DNA of 64,000 nt from Amoebophrya sp. A120 (taxonomy: Eukaryota > Sar > Dinophyceae > Syndiniales > Amoebophryaceae). The stretch lies in assembly GCA_905178155.1 (NCBI GenBank), contig CAJINV010000001.1, positions 3,401,675 to 3,465,674 on the forward strand, written 5' to 3'. Made by a program: the position numbers and the translations under genes. Shown here piece after piece: positions 32,429 to 44,700 of this stretch (the first letter of the stretch is position 1; each line of letters opens with the position of its first letter). The notes under the pieces were generated by a model. It worked only from the letters and a program-made list of their open reading frames with translations, was not told the DNA's origin and made no database searches.

Positions 32429-35400
32429 ATGGCCGCGGTTTCCGAGAAGATACTGGCGCCCCGGCGCTCGGTAACCGCCCCGGCGGAGCTGCTGAGCAAA
32501 GTAGCGAGTCTCGAGGGCGGGAGCCGGCCCGGCAACCGCTCCTCGCTGTTCGCGCTGCAGCGGGCCAAGACCCGCGACTTGGCCGCGGCGCTCGCGGAGG
32601 CCGACGACCAGTCGCCCGAGGAGATGCACGAGAACCATAACACCTACCCCATCGCCCTCGTCGTGTTCACCATTGTGATCGGAGTCGTTTGCGGCGCGGC
32701 CACCGCCTTCTTCCACACCATCATTGCGCTCAGCGGCTGTGCCTTGAGCATCAACGGGTGCAGCAGCTACTCCAAATTCGCGGGCATCGATGGGTACTTG
32801 CTTCGGGAAACCGACCTTAGCATCTACGTCTGGTCCATAATTTGCTGCACGTCCGCCGGGCTCATCGTCGGCGTGTTCTACGCTATGGTGCCGAAAAAAA
32901 TTCTGGCGCACATCAAAGGCGGCGGGACCACCGAGGCGCTCATCGCCACCGCGCGAGGCGACGTCATCCCGGTGTTCCCCCAGGTAAGGGCAAGGTCTTC
33001 GTATCTTCTGATGTGCAATCTACGTCGGGACACCACCCGGGATGCTATTAACTGTCTTGGTGATCGTCTGCAGATGCAGTTTTGCAAACTTAACAAAACC
33101 AAAACAGGGCCTGTGCCGAATGGTCATTACCGCGCTTTATTTGGGAGCGGGACACTCGCTTGGAGGAGAGGGCCCGACGATCCACCTCTGCACGTCGATT
33201 TCGACCACCGTCGGCCAAATTTGCGGTACAGCCTCTTTCAGGCAAAAAAGTATGTGAATTTGATGGATTCGTCGAAGCAGCTACCGTCAAGCGATGACGG
33301 AGTCACCAACATTTCTCAAACTAAAACAGGCCTGCGCACGCCAAAGCTGATGAGCATTCTGTGCGTCCTCGGGATGACCGCGGGGCTGGCCGCGGCCTTC
33401 AACTGCCCGGTGGCCGCGATAGTGTACGCGATGGAAGATTTGGGCCCGTTGACCGGGTCGCTGTCCCGTCCCCTGATCGGACTGATGTCGGTCGGCAGCG
33501 TGTTCGCAACGCTGACACTGCGGCTCGGCTTCCACGACCACCAAATGGTGCACTTGAATCTGAAAACCGCCAACATGGCTGACCCCGAGTTCCAGATTCT
33601 GTCGCTCCTGTTCGGCGGCGCGATCGGACTCATCTGCGGCGCCACCGGAAAGCTGCTGAGCAGTAGTTTGCTTTGGCTGCGCGCGAAATTCAAGCGGTTG
33701 ACCCGGCCGGCGAAGAATGGGGAAGATGGAGCAAGGTCTGAAAGCGAAGAGACGCGCTCCTCCAGCAGTAGCACCGATCAGAGCATCAGCGAAGAACAGG
33801 ATCCGATCTCGCGCTCCGCAAGCAACAACAGCAAATCGGATAGAGAAAACAATAACATCAAACAACAGGACTCCTCGTCCCGCAGCGGGACGGAGAGCGG
33901 GAGCAGCAGTGGCAAGAAGACCGGGAAAATCTCTATCAACGTCACGTCCTGCGCGGCGACGGAAAACAGTAGTAGCACAGCAGTAGACCACCTGCCGAAG
34001 TTGCCCAGCCACGCGGGTGGAGGCAACTCAACCACCCGGGCGTTCCACACACTACTGACCTCCGCGACGGAGATGAAAACTGCGCTGAAGTGCCGGTTCG
34101 TTTGTCCGCCCAGTCCAATCAAGGAGGGCTCGCGGGAAAACAGCACGGTGACCGGTAGTGTGCGAGACAAGCATTCCGTGTTTGAGTACTACGATAAGAA
34201 ACTGGCGCGGAGGAGAAGCAGTAGAAACAACTCGCTCGTGATCCACTTAGGCACGTCCCCGGGACAACATCCGAGTGAGGCAAGGACCTCCCCAACGGCC
34301 TCGCCGCAGGAACACGTATCGGTTCTCCCGCCGGGGACTCCAACGCACCATTTTCAGCCAGGCCACAACGAAGATCAGATAACGACCAGAGATGCTGGTT
34401 TTGTCCAGCAAGAACCCCACCAGCAGCTCCCGGACTTGTGGCCGCCTTTACATTCCGCGGGGCACTACAATTTGACCTGCGAAAAGTCGGGCTGTCTGAG
34501 CCTGCCCCCGAGCGAGGACGATCGGCATTGCACGCGCGGGATGAGCGCCAGTTCGGCGGTGAACATACTTGGGTCGGTTCCGGAATCAGTGACCAGCTCC
34601 TGCGAGGAACAACCGCAATATGAAGATCATGCGGCTCACCAGGAGATGAAAGGAGTCTCCCACTTTCACCAAGCTTCTCGCGAGCAGCAGTCGCCGGGAA
34701 AAGAACCACGACGTCCGGACTCCGCGCAGTCTAACGATCGAAAAGGGCAGCTGGGAAGTAGTAGTAGTAGTAGCAGCAGTAGCGTGATGATAGTCAATAC
34801 CCCACCGGGTGGACTACCCGCTAACAAGTCAACACAAGCAGTGAGGTTTTCACCGGACGAGGGACAAGAAAACAACTATCCCAGTCCGGACACAACGGTC
34901 GGGAACAAATCGAACCTGGGCAACGAGGAGTTACTTGCGAAGTCGCCGGGGAAAACTTCCTCCGGCCGACGCGCTGGAGAGCTCAATAGTAGACTCGGGA
35001 AGACCATAGACTGGCGACCGGAGAAAGAAGCAAAGTGGCTGGTGTTTGCCTTCACCACCACCAGTTTTTTGACCGCCGCCATCGGTTGTTTCAGTTACTA
35101 CACGACGGGCTTGAAAGGTACGTGGGGAATCGGGACCGCTTCTTTGCAGCGCTTCTTCGATTTCCATGCAGAGGAGTGCGATTTATCGGCCGGGGAGTGC
35201 GAATACCATAAACTAGAACCACGGCCGGGAAGGACGTCGGATTTTTTGACAGGTAAGTAAATTCTTGCAGGCTTTTTTTCTGAAAGAATCACGTGCGACT
35301 TTGACTTTTCTATATTTTCGTACGGTTCACTGCTATGCAATTTGTGCATAGTCGAAGCTTGAAGAGCATCTACTTCGACGCCATCGCTCCTAAATCAGGC

Positions 35401-36926
35401 CTGATTTTTGCACTCTGCAAGATGACGTGTTTCGTTCTGTGCGTGGCGGTTGGGGGTCCGGGGGGAATCCTGATGCCGTCGCTGATAGTCGGTGGGTTTC
35501 TCGGTGGCACCACCCTCGCGGTGTTTCAGCTGGTCCTTCCAACCGCGATGTACACGCGACTTTGGCAGCCCTGCGTCGCGTTTGGGGTCATCGGGTTGTT
35601 TTCCGCCAATTTTCGCTTCCCGTTGACCAGCGTGGTGATTCTGTTCGAGTTGACCGGTTTCAACACGGGCATGTGGCACATCGCGCTCGGGTGCATTCTC
35701 GCCAGTTACATCGCCATCGCGGTGTCCGACGGCTTCTTCAAGTTTCCCTCCCTGTTCGACGCCCTGTGCCAGCAGGACGACATCTCCCTGTTCCGCATGC
35801 GGTGGGATATGGCGCGAAAGCCGATCCAATTAACCATCACGCAAGAGGACGGTCCGGAAGAGGAGACGGACTTCGAGCAGCTGGACTCTTTGATCATCCA
35901 GCAGACGATATCGTAAGGAAAAACCCCCGCCTCATATCGAAAAGGCATTCTTTTGGAAATTTCTGATGCTGATTTGTAGTCACAAATCGCGTGTTTCTTG
36001 CTAGAAGGCAACTCCCCAGGCTCCGCCGTATTATGCAAGCGGTTTGTGATGCTGCTGGGGCTACAGTGTCGACGCTTGCCATGGTTGGCGCCTACGTCAA
36101 GACCTGTCTACCCAGGCTTGGCATATCCTGCAGTCCTCTACTGCAAGACACGTCTGATTTGTGTACTGAAGTCCAGCATCCGAAACGTCGTTTTGATATG
36201 GGGAGGGGGAAGTTTTCCTGTTGACAGACGAGCGGGAGCCATGCGCGCAGAAGGAGCCGGGGGAGTGGCCGGTTTGTAAATCGCGAGAATGAGGACGATT
36301 CCACAAATTCCTCTCAACGATCTCCGTCCATCACCAGTAGCAGCGAGCAAAGGAATAACTTGACACACGCCCGCAGTACTTCTTCCGCCCTCTCATCCAG
36401 GGCCGGGAGAATACGGAAGGAGAGCTCTACCGGGTCGGTCATCTCCGTCTTGAACCCGTATTTATTTGCTACTTTTTGTTTTTGATGTAGTTCATCCACA
36501 ATTAAAAACCGAAAATCGTGCGAATGAATCCCCTTATGAAAAATGATAAACAGCTTTCACCGGGAGGCATCGATGCAATCTGTGTCCAGCTCGAAAAACA
36601 GCACGAGCGGCTATGCGGGTTCCCGAGAGAACAGCGATATGCACCGGCGAAAACAGTCGCGCCTTGCCGCTGAAATGATGGGCATCATGCTATCAGGATC
36701 GGCAACGAACAAGCTATCTCCGCGCGACACCCAGCGCACCACGAGCGGCGACAGTAGCAATCGCGTCCAGGGTATGACGGTGCAGACGCTGCAGTTGGAC
36801 CGGGTGCCTTCCTACGAGCGGCACTTGCGGCAGAGCACGCAGGGATCCTCAAGTCAGGGCTCGACGACGCAGAACAGTAGCAATTTTTCGCGAATGGAAA
36901 ATAGTAAACGCGGGGCGTCAATGTAA
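32429..36926 (+). CDS. CLC-family chloride channel/transporter with large loop insertion
   Basis: A voltage-gated-type chloride channel or Cl-/H+ exchanger of an internal or plasma membrane. Exons are 32429-32983, 33108-33249, 33330-35256, 35352-35908, 36232-36457 and 36554-36926, giving 1259 residues. Helix landmarks are GGEGPTIHL with the gating Glu (~206), GLAAAFNCPVAAIVYAMED and GGPGGILMPSLIVGGFLGG (the GGIxxP anion site). The position of the exchanger 'proton glutamate' appears to be Asp (~269). A Ser/Asn/Gln-rich segment of about 440 residues (~355-790) is inserted between membrane helices. Exon 3 uses donor GTAAAT because the nearer GTAAGT breaks the frame. An introner (35909-36226) lies near the 3' end. 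Splicing it adds a Ser/Arg-rich tail ending SKRGASM, while reading into it stops almost at once at 35914. No CBS domains were seen. Confidence 0.9.
35909..36226 (+). mobile_element. Introner, family 4 (318 bp) near the end of the CLC gene
   Basis: TATCGTAAGGAAAAACCCCC at the left and a complementary right arm. Exact duplication GACGA at 35904-35908 and 36227-36231. The interior aligns with the element at 7146. It carries an in-frame TAA at 35914-35916, so retention truncates the protein. Confidence 0.85.
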
Positions 36927-37976
36927 CAACGACTTTTTTTATTCGGGGGAAGTAGCCGAGTCTATTTGTGTAAGATAGATAAAAGAACTTCTAAGAAATT
37001 TAACGAACTCACGCTCACCAGATTAAGATCTTCTTTTGATGTAACAATTTGGCACAAACATTGAGAATGCTCTGGCCTATGCGAGCTAGACGCAGTAGCG
37101 TTGTAACTTATTCGTAAAAATACCATGAAAACAAAGTAAGTCACCGACGTTTGATATTTTCGTAATTGAGTCCACACTTATCCCAGCCCGAGCGCGTGCA
37201 TCACGTTTCGTTCTAAATTTTTGTCATGCAGCCTCATTCGAAATAACGCTGGAGACTCGTCATTGTAAAGTTGTTGTAGATTTCGCACAGGCTCAACACC
37301 GCTGCATAGAAGCATCGATTTTTTTTTTTGCACAATACGAACATGATGCAGTATCTGCACATGCGGTGAGTTTCTCGAAGGAATGTGCTGGGTAAGCATT
37401 TCATTAGCATAACATCAAAGCGAAAGCTCGCACGGAAAAGAAGATGACCGTAATGCACTGCACGCGCGGGATGATCATAACCTTATAACATTTACCGTTC
37501 GAAGAACGATTTTTTGAGAATGAAACTGCACAGATTACATGAGTCGGAAAACGGATGAAACCCGGTGCATATTGACTATCAGAATGTTCTCCGGAAAACT
37601 ACCTACTTGCAAAGATGTCCGCGATTTTTGTCGCACAAAAATTTTGAAGCCACTTGTCGTTCGCGAGGCAAAAAAATGTTGCGTCAGTTGCTTCCGGCAA
37701 AAAGCTAATTATTTTTTTCCAAATGTAGTTATCTATGTGCTACGTACCTCAAGAAAGCGCAGTTGTTCAAGCGCTCCCCGAGCGCGGCACTTCCGTCTCT
37801 ATAGTGCAGAAAAGTTTCACGTGACTTCTACAACATGTAACGGCTGGCATCTTCAAGCCGAAGTCGCTTGAGGATATTAAACCAATACTCATTTTTGTTT
37901 TTACTGCTTGATGCAGTTGTAAGAGTTTGCTACTGCAAGGAGAAAAGGTAGAAAAAAACCCTCTCTTCTCGCAACC
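36927..37976. other. Intergenic, no gene seen
   Basis: About 1 kb between CLC and PRPP synthetase. Short frames only; presumably holds the PRPP synthetase promoter. Confidence 0.45.
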
Positions 37977-40954
37977 ATGGCGTCCACAGCGCTGGGCAAA
38001 TTGGACGAGACAAACTGCTGTTTCCTGACCGGCAGCAGTAATCCCTATCAAATGCAAAAATGTCTAGGTCTGGAAGATTAGAACTTGTCATGCTAAATCT
38101 GAATGATGCAAAAATCTGTGTTGCGTCCGCTTTTGACCAACTTGGGAGGGAGTTTCTCATGCAGGATAGGCATGATAAAGCTCTCGCAGAATCTGTCATG
38201 CTATGTCCTTCATACTAGACCTCATGGGTCATGGAAAACCCGCATGACAAACCTGGCAGTCTTCCAGACCCGGACATTTTTGCATTTGATAATCCCGGGC
38301 TGTCCGCAAAAATTTTGGAAAAACTCGGCGTACCGAGCAAAGACACCTTGCAGGTCAAGCGTTTCGCCGATGGAGAGGTATTATGTATAAAGGGAAGGGA
38401 AGGAACAGTAGTGTTGCGCGGCATGGCAGATCATTAGCTGGAAGCGAAATTGGAAGTCGCATGGACCCAAAATCAATGCAACAACTCAGGTCTACATCAA
38501 AATCCTGGATACCGTGCGAGGGAAGGATGTGTACGTCATCCAACCAACTTCACCCCCAGTGAACGACAACCTTATGGAACTGTTGCTTGTCGTATCCACC
38601 GCGAGAAGAGCATCGGCAAAAAGGATTACCGCAATAATCCCCTACTACGGGTAAAAATGCTGCGAAGTTTGGTCTTTTCCGAATTTTGCATGTGAGTGTG
38701 CGAAAAAATGCGAAAATTTCACATTGAATTTTTTATCTCTGGGCGACATTTAAGCAAATCATCTTCGAGATGAAATGTCTACTTCACAGCTACGCCAGAC
38801 AAGACCGGAAAGTGGACAGCCGTACCCCGATATCCGCAGCGGACGTTGCATATCAAATGCAAAAATGTCTGGGTCTGGAAGATTCTGAGACTTGTCATGC
38901 ACGTTTTGCATGAGTCATGATGTCCGTGATGCATGCGCTAGCATCACAGATTTTTTGAGGTCTTCTTGATGCCTATTCCGCATGACAAATGCCCTCTCCG
39001 CGAAGTAAAAAATGCGTTCCCTTTGCTGCTCATGCAATACAGATTTTTTTGGAATCCAAACGCAGCATCACAAGTTGCAACCTTCCAGACCCAGACATTT
39101 TTGCATTTGATATTGCAAAAATGATCGAGAGCATGGGCGTCGACAGAGTCGTGTCCGTCGATTTGCATTGCGGGCAGATACAAGTATATTACTATTGTTG
39201 CAATTCTCTTTGTGCAAGAGAACGTCAAGTGCCATGCGTCCACCCTCCTTGTGTTGACATTTGCATGCGCAAAGACTGTTTTTAACTCGAACTTGTCACA
39301 ACACAGGGTTTCTTCTCCCCGACGGTCCCGATGGACAACCTGGAATCGCACATCGTCGCGCTCGACTGGATCCTCGCCAATATCCAGTTTAGTCAGAAGG
39401 TGAACGTGGTCTCTCCTGACGCGGGTGGCGTGTACCGTGCCAAGAAGTTCCAGGATGCGATGATGAAGCGCGGCATTCAGAACCCAGGCCTAGCCATGCT
39501 GATCAAGCACCGGTCAAGGCCGAACCAAATCGAGCGCATGGACTTGGTTGGGTCGGTGGAAGGCTGCGATTGCTTGATTGTCGACGACATCGTGGACACG
39601 GCGGGGACGCTGTGTGAGGCGGCGAAGCAGCTCAGTATAATTTGAGAGTTTGCCGCGTTTCTGATTCTGTATCAGGATTCTCTCCCAGACCTGCCTTGCG
39701 CACTTAAGTGCTTCGCGCCTTTAGGTGCTGCGCGCCCTTAAATGCTTCGGAGCCTTAAGTGCTTCGCGCCCTTAAGTGCTTCGCGCCCTTCACCTGAAGT
39801 CCTTCGAAGCGATAGGTGCTTCGCTTAAGTGCTTCGCCTGAATCGTTCCCTTAAATGCTTCGCTGAAGTGCTTCGGTTAAGCAGAGCGTCGCTTAGGTAG
39901 TGCGTTCCTTACGTGGCTTTGCTTCGCTAAAGTAGTGCGTTTTGAGTGGTGCGTCGCTTAGGTAGTGCCTCGCTAGCTTAAGTAGTGCCTCGCTTAGGTA
40001 GTGCTTCGCTAAAGCAGTCCGTTTTAAGTAGTGCGTCGCTTAGGTGGTGCCTCGCTTAAGTAGTGCTTCGCTTAGGTAGTGCTTCACTAAAGCAGTGCGC
40101 AGTGCCTCGCTTAGGTAGTGCTTCGCTTAAGTAGTGCCTTGCTTAAGTAGTGCGCTACTTAAGTAGTGCCGCGCTTTGCTAGTGCCTCGCGTAGGTAGTT
40201 CCCCTCCTACGTGGTGCCTCGCTCAAGTAGTGTTTCGTTGAAGTTGTGCGCCCCGCCTAAGTAGTGCGCTCCGCTTAAGTAGTGCGCCCCGGTTAAGTAG
40301 TGCGCCCCGCCTACGCAGTTTCGCCTATTTGTTTCGCTTATGCGTTTCGCTTATGCGTTTCGCTTATGCGTTTCGCTTATGCGCTTCGCTTATGCGTTTC
40401 GCTGATGTTTTGCGCTGGCTTAAGCGCTACTTCGCTCGCTTGAGTGCCGCTCAGACCCAAATGCTTCAAGATCTACTGCAAGAATGAATCTAACTCTTCA
40501 GGACTCAACGGCGCGACCCGAGTATTTGCTTTCATCACACACGGACTCTTTTCCGGCCCGGCCGTGCAGAGGATACAGGAGTCGCAGTTGGAAAGCGTGG
40601 TAGTAACGAACTCCATCGTCGGCCTCAATCACGAAAGCGTCACGGCGTGCCCGAAAATCAAATTGTATTTCCGGTTTGTCGTGATATTTTGATGCTGGTT
40701 TGCATGGTGTGATGCACCTGGTTGAGATAAGACGTTGCCTGACCTCTAATGCTTACCTACACATTTGGAAAACAAAAATCAGCGTCTGCATTGGGGGGCT
40801 GCTCGCGAACGCGATTCACTCGATACAGTACAAAAAGTCCATTTCCGCACTGTACAAGCTGAAGCCCCCGGCGGCGCCGGAAGCCAGCCCCCTGCCGCCG
40901 CCCGTGAAGGCCGGAAGCCCCATGCAGGTGGAAGAAAGCGCGATCGGATCGTGA
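37977..40954 (+). CDS. PRPS: Ribose-phosphate pyrophosphokinase (PRPP synthetase)
   Basis: It makes PRPP from ribose 5-phosphate and ATP for purine, pyrimidine and NAD synthesis in the cytosol. Exons are 37977-38045, 38297-38377, 38490-38650, 38790-38850, 39118-39183, 39307-39634, 40502-40664 and 40783-40954, giving 366 residues with all junctions in frame. The sequence follows the family: [92 protein letters not shown], the PRPP loop [23 protein letters not shown] and VVTNSI. Two introns are introners (38046-38291 and 38851-39112). Splicing out each with one duplication copy restores the conserved residues exactly. The sixth intron (39635-40501) is filled by a satellite. The C-terminus has an extra Pro-rich tail of about 30 residues. 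Confidence 0.95.
38046..38291 (+). mobile_element. Introner, family 1 (246 bp) in PRPP synthetase gene
   Basis: TATCAAATGCAAAAATGTCT at the left and a perfect complement ending GCATTTGATA at the right. Exact duplication ATCCC at 38041-38045 and 38292-38296. None of the six equivalent junctions gives GT-AG. Confidence 0.93.
38851..39112 (+). mobile_element. Introner, family 1 (262 bp) in PRPP synthetase gene
   Basis: Same termini as the copy at 38046. Exact duplication TTGCA at 38846-38850 and 39113-39117. Removal yields [18 protein letters not shown], the expected PRPP synthetase sequence. Confidence 0.93.
39690..40440. repeat. Short-period satellite filling a PRPP synthetase intron
   Basis: About 750 bp of degenerate repeats. 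First come units near CTTAAGTGCTTCGCGCC, then CGCTTAGGTAGTGC / CGCTTAAGTAGTGC units, and finally about six nearly identical 12-base GCGTTTCGCTTAT units around 40320-40400. The unit length drifts between about 12 and 20. It sits between a GTATAA donor at 39635 and a TTCAG acceptor at 40501. Confidence 0.88.
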
Positions 40955-41736
40955 GGAACCCCCCGTGACGCCCCGACCGGCAAACAATTTTGTGCAAATA
41001 AAGTACACTAGCGCAGTACCACAAAGATTTGTTCCCAAGTAAGTACACTAAAGTTTGGCTAGATATTGGAAAATAAAACTGAAAGTCGTTTTTAGTTGAC
41101 CCACATCTAATGATTTTTGACACTCATGACAACTTGTCGTGGACGAGGAAGAGTGCGACCTGAACTATGGTCGCCTTTTGTGGCAGTTCGGATAAGAAAG
41201 TTCGCATTTTTCGATTGCCGAGCAAAGGAAGGAATGATAAACTTTTCGAGCTCAGAAACTTGTGAGAAAACAAGACGTGCGAAAAAAGAAACCCGGCGCA
41301 ACGCATCCGCATCATCTCGCTCGAAGTACAACTATCTATTACGCCTTTATTCCTGGAAGAACAAAAAGGAATATGGAAATTTCGAAGAAAAGCAGGTGGT
41401 TGCTATGCTGACATTGGCGCGTTAGCAGCGGGCCGAAAATTTTTGCGCCACTTGAGGCCGGGCAATTTTTGTCGCGGTGTGTTTCCGGTCTTTTTCTCGT
41501 TGCTCATGACTGTATCAAAAATATATGGTTGCTTGAAAATGATAATGAATCGATGGAAAAGTCGTCGTCGCAGGTCGTATTCGTCGCTAGGTCACCGTCA
41601 CCGCCACGTAGTTGTTGTGAGAACCTTTGTGAAGCAGGAAGCCTTAGTTGTGCTACTCGATCTAATCATTCCGCTTTTTTGTATTTGTTGTCCTTTGATT
41701 CCGTGCTAGATTTCGTTTCAAAAAGCATTTTCGAAA
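40955..41736. other. Intergenic, no gene seen
   Basis: About 780 bp upstream of the SNF2 gene. Short chance frames on both strands only. Confidence 0.45.
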
Positions 41737-44700
41737 ATGACCGTTTACTGTGACTGCGGCGAGCTGGTCGCGCGGCGCACTGTCAGGAAGCAGGGCGCAA
41801 ACTGCGGCCGTGAGTTTCTCTGCTGCCCGCGCAGTGAAAACCAAAAGCGCTGCAAGTTTTTCAGTTGGGACGTCGAGCAGCTGGACGTCGGCGCGAACTT
41901 GCCCCAGAAGATGGGCTGCCTGCGGCTCTGTCCGTTCCCGATGCACGCAAGCTTTTTTTACGCCCGAGGGATTCCGGAGGAGGCGATCCGTGGGAAGAAT
42001 TTACACCAAATACTCGAAGGCAGAGTGACGCAGATCGACGCCAAGACATGGCAATTCCAAATGAAGGACTACGAGAAGGTGAGCGGGATTCTATTTGACT
42101 TGTGTGAACCGGTGCCGCGCTGGGTGGTGGACGGGGTTCGGTTGCACAGCGCGTCGTGGCAATTGATACAAAGGATGAAGACACCAGTTGGCAGCTCAAA
42201 TGCTGCCGTGTCATCGAATTTAAGTGGCACGGGAGCGCAACGACATGACACCAACACCTATTCAGAAGCCACCGCCCGGGTCGTGCCGTCCCCTGCAGAA
42301 GCAAAAGAACTCGCTGAGAAGCTTCCTCCAGCCGTGCTGCCCTACCAGCGCGAGGGCTTTGCAATTGCTCTCCAGCGCGGCGGCCGTGTTTTGTTCGGGG
42401 ATGAGATGGGGCTTGGGAAGTCGCTGCAGGCGTTGATGACGATCGACTACTACGCCGAGGATTTGCCCTGCTTGATTGTTTGCCCGAGCAGTTTGCGCTT
42501 TGGCTGGCGGGACCAGGTGCAAAAGTGGCTCGGGGACGCTGACGGCACGGGGACGATCAAACGGCTTGTCGCGAAAGATCTTCGGGAAAATCATAGGTCG
42601 AACATGATGCAGCAGAAGGAACCGCCCCTCATCCTGAACGAAGACATTTTGGCCGAGGATGCGAAGGCGTTCGCTTTGCGGAACGGAGAGGCAGTAACTG
42701 ACGAGGAACATCAAACGCAGGGCACAACAACAGACGAGGCGAGAACCGATCTAGAAAACCGCTTCGCGCAAGTGCTGCTTACCAGTAAGGACAAGGTCGA
42801 CCCGATGGCGAAAATCGTCATCACCAGCTTCGAACTCCTCCGAAACGCAGCATTCCGCAAAACGGCGAGCAAGCAGCCCTACAAGATTGTCGTCGTGGAT
42901 GAGTCGCAGTTCATAAAAAATCAGCAGGCGCAGCGGACGAGGCAGGTGATGGAGATCTGCCAAACCGCGAAGCGGGTGATGCTTTTGTCGGGTATCCTGA
43001 GTAAAAACGTACCCACACCAGAGTTGTAATGCAGATTTGCAAAGAGAGGAAGACTTGTAATGCGCATCCCCATGAGGGCCATTTCCAATCGTGTTTTGGA
43101 ATTTGTGATGCTGTGAACAGGATGAGCATATGAATCTGTGATGCGGCTGCACTTGCTAACCTGCACTACACTGCAGAGTGCAACTTGTCACGCGTGACTC
43201 ACAAAACTCCTAGGTTTGTGTTGCAAAATCCCCATCCTGACTCTGGTGTGGGTACGTTTTTACTCAGGATATCCGGCACGCCATCCCTAAACCGCTCCAT
43301 TGAACTGTTTTCCCAGCTCTGCTGCATACTGCCGGACTACATCATGCCGAGCTTCAACACTTTCGCAAATCGGTTCGCGAAGAAGGAGACGAAGCGGTTT
43401 AAGGGCAGGGTGATTGAAAGCTTTGAGGGCGTAAAGAACGCGGAGGAACTGAACACGTTTTTGCTCGCTTCCTGCATGATTCGTCGCCGGAAAGACGACG
43501 TTTTGCGGGATCTGCCCCCGAAATTGCGGTGCAGAATGAGACTCGATCCGGAGAAGTGCGACGTGAGGAAGAAAAAGTTAGTGAAAGACAAAATCAATCT
43601 TTTGTTCAAAAGTCAGAAAAACGGGAACGGAAATGGTTGTCTGGACGACTTACTTCTGAACGAAAACTTCGATGGAGTGAATTCTCTAGACCAAGAAATT
43701 GCGCAGCAGTTCGGAGGATCAGAAAAAAATGCCGACAACACGCCGAGCATCAGCGAGATATTCCAGCTCACCGCGGAGTGCAAAGTGGAACCGGTGCTCG
43801 AGCACATCGAGTATTTGCTCGTGGAGCAGCCAGAGCTGAAATTCCTGGTGTTCGCACATCATAAAGTCATGCTCGACGCCCTCGAAGAGCGAGTAAAGTA
43901 CTGGAAAAATCTTGGCAGCTACATCCGCATCGACGGATCGACGAAGCAAATAGACCGGCCGGCTTTCGTGAAGAGATACCAGGAGGAGAAATCCTGTCGC
44001 GTTGCGATCCTCTCCATCACCGCGTGCGGGCAGGGCTTGACATTGACCGCCGCTTCCGCGGTCGTTTTTGCCGAGCTCTACTGGGTTCCGGGCGCACTGC
44101 AGCAGGCGGAGGACCGCGCGCACCGCATCGGCCAGACGGCGAAGATGGTGAACATCTACTACTTGACGTGTCCGGGCACTTTGGACGATCGGGTGTACGA
44201 CATGGTGGAGAAAAAAGCGAAGGACTGCGCGAGCATGCTCGACGGGCAGCGACGCGGGATGCAGGTGTTTCACAAGACCAGGCAAGCGACGATCGTAACG
44301 ACGGCGGACCCGAAGCTGGCGGCGGAGGCGGCCATGATCTCCGCAGTGAACAGGAGTACTGCAGGAGCGGCGGCAGGTGACACCGGAGCGGGTACGCGAG
44401 GGAACAACGTATCGGCGGGGGAGCCGGTGCGATTAGAATGCCAGAACCCACTGGGTGGCTCTTCATCGTCCAGCAGTAGCAGCAGCAGCAGCCGAAACTT
44501 CGCAGTCGGAGGCTCCGCTGCGACTGCGTTCACTTCAGCACAGGGTCCTCCAGTAGTAGTTGGACACCAAAGCGGAGGCGTCAAGCGCGACCACACAGAA
44601 GTAGCCTCCTCGCCGGGGCCTGCGGCGCAGAACGGAGCTGGGTTTTCTTCGTCGTCGTCTTCGTCGTCTTCTGCCTTTGTCGGTACGAAGAAATTGAAGC

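Noticed and set aside
39690-40440. CRISPR or coding repeat
   Set aside because: Units drift in length and sequence without conserved spacers, and all frames contain stops. It is an intron satellite.
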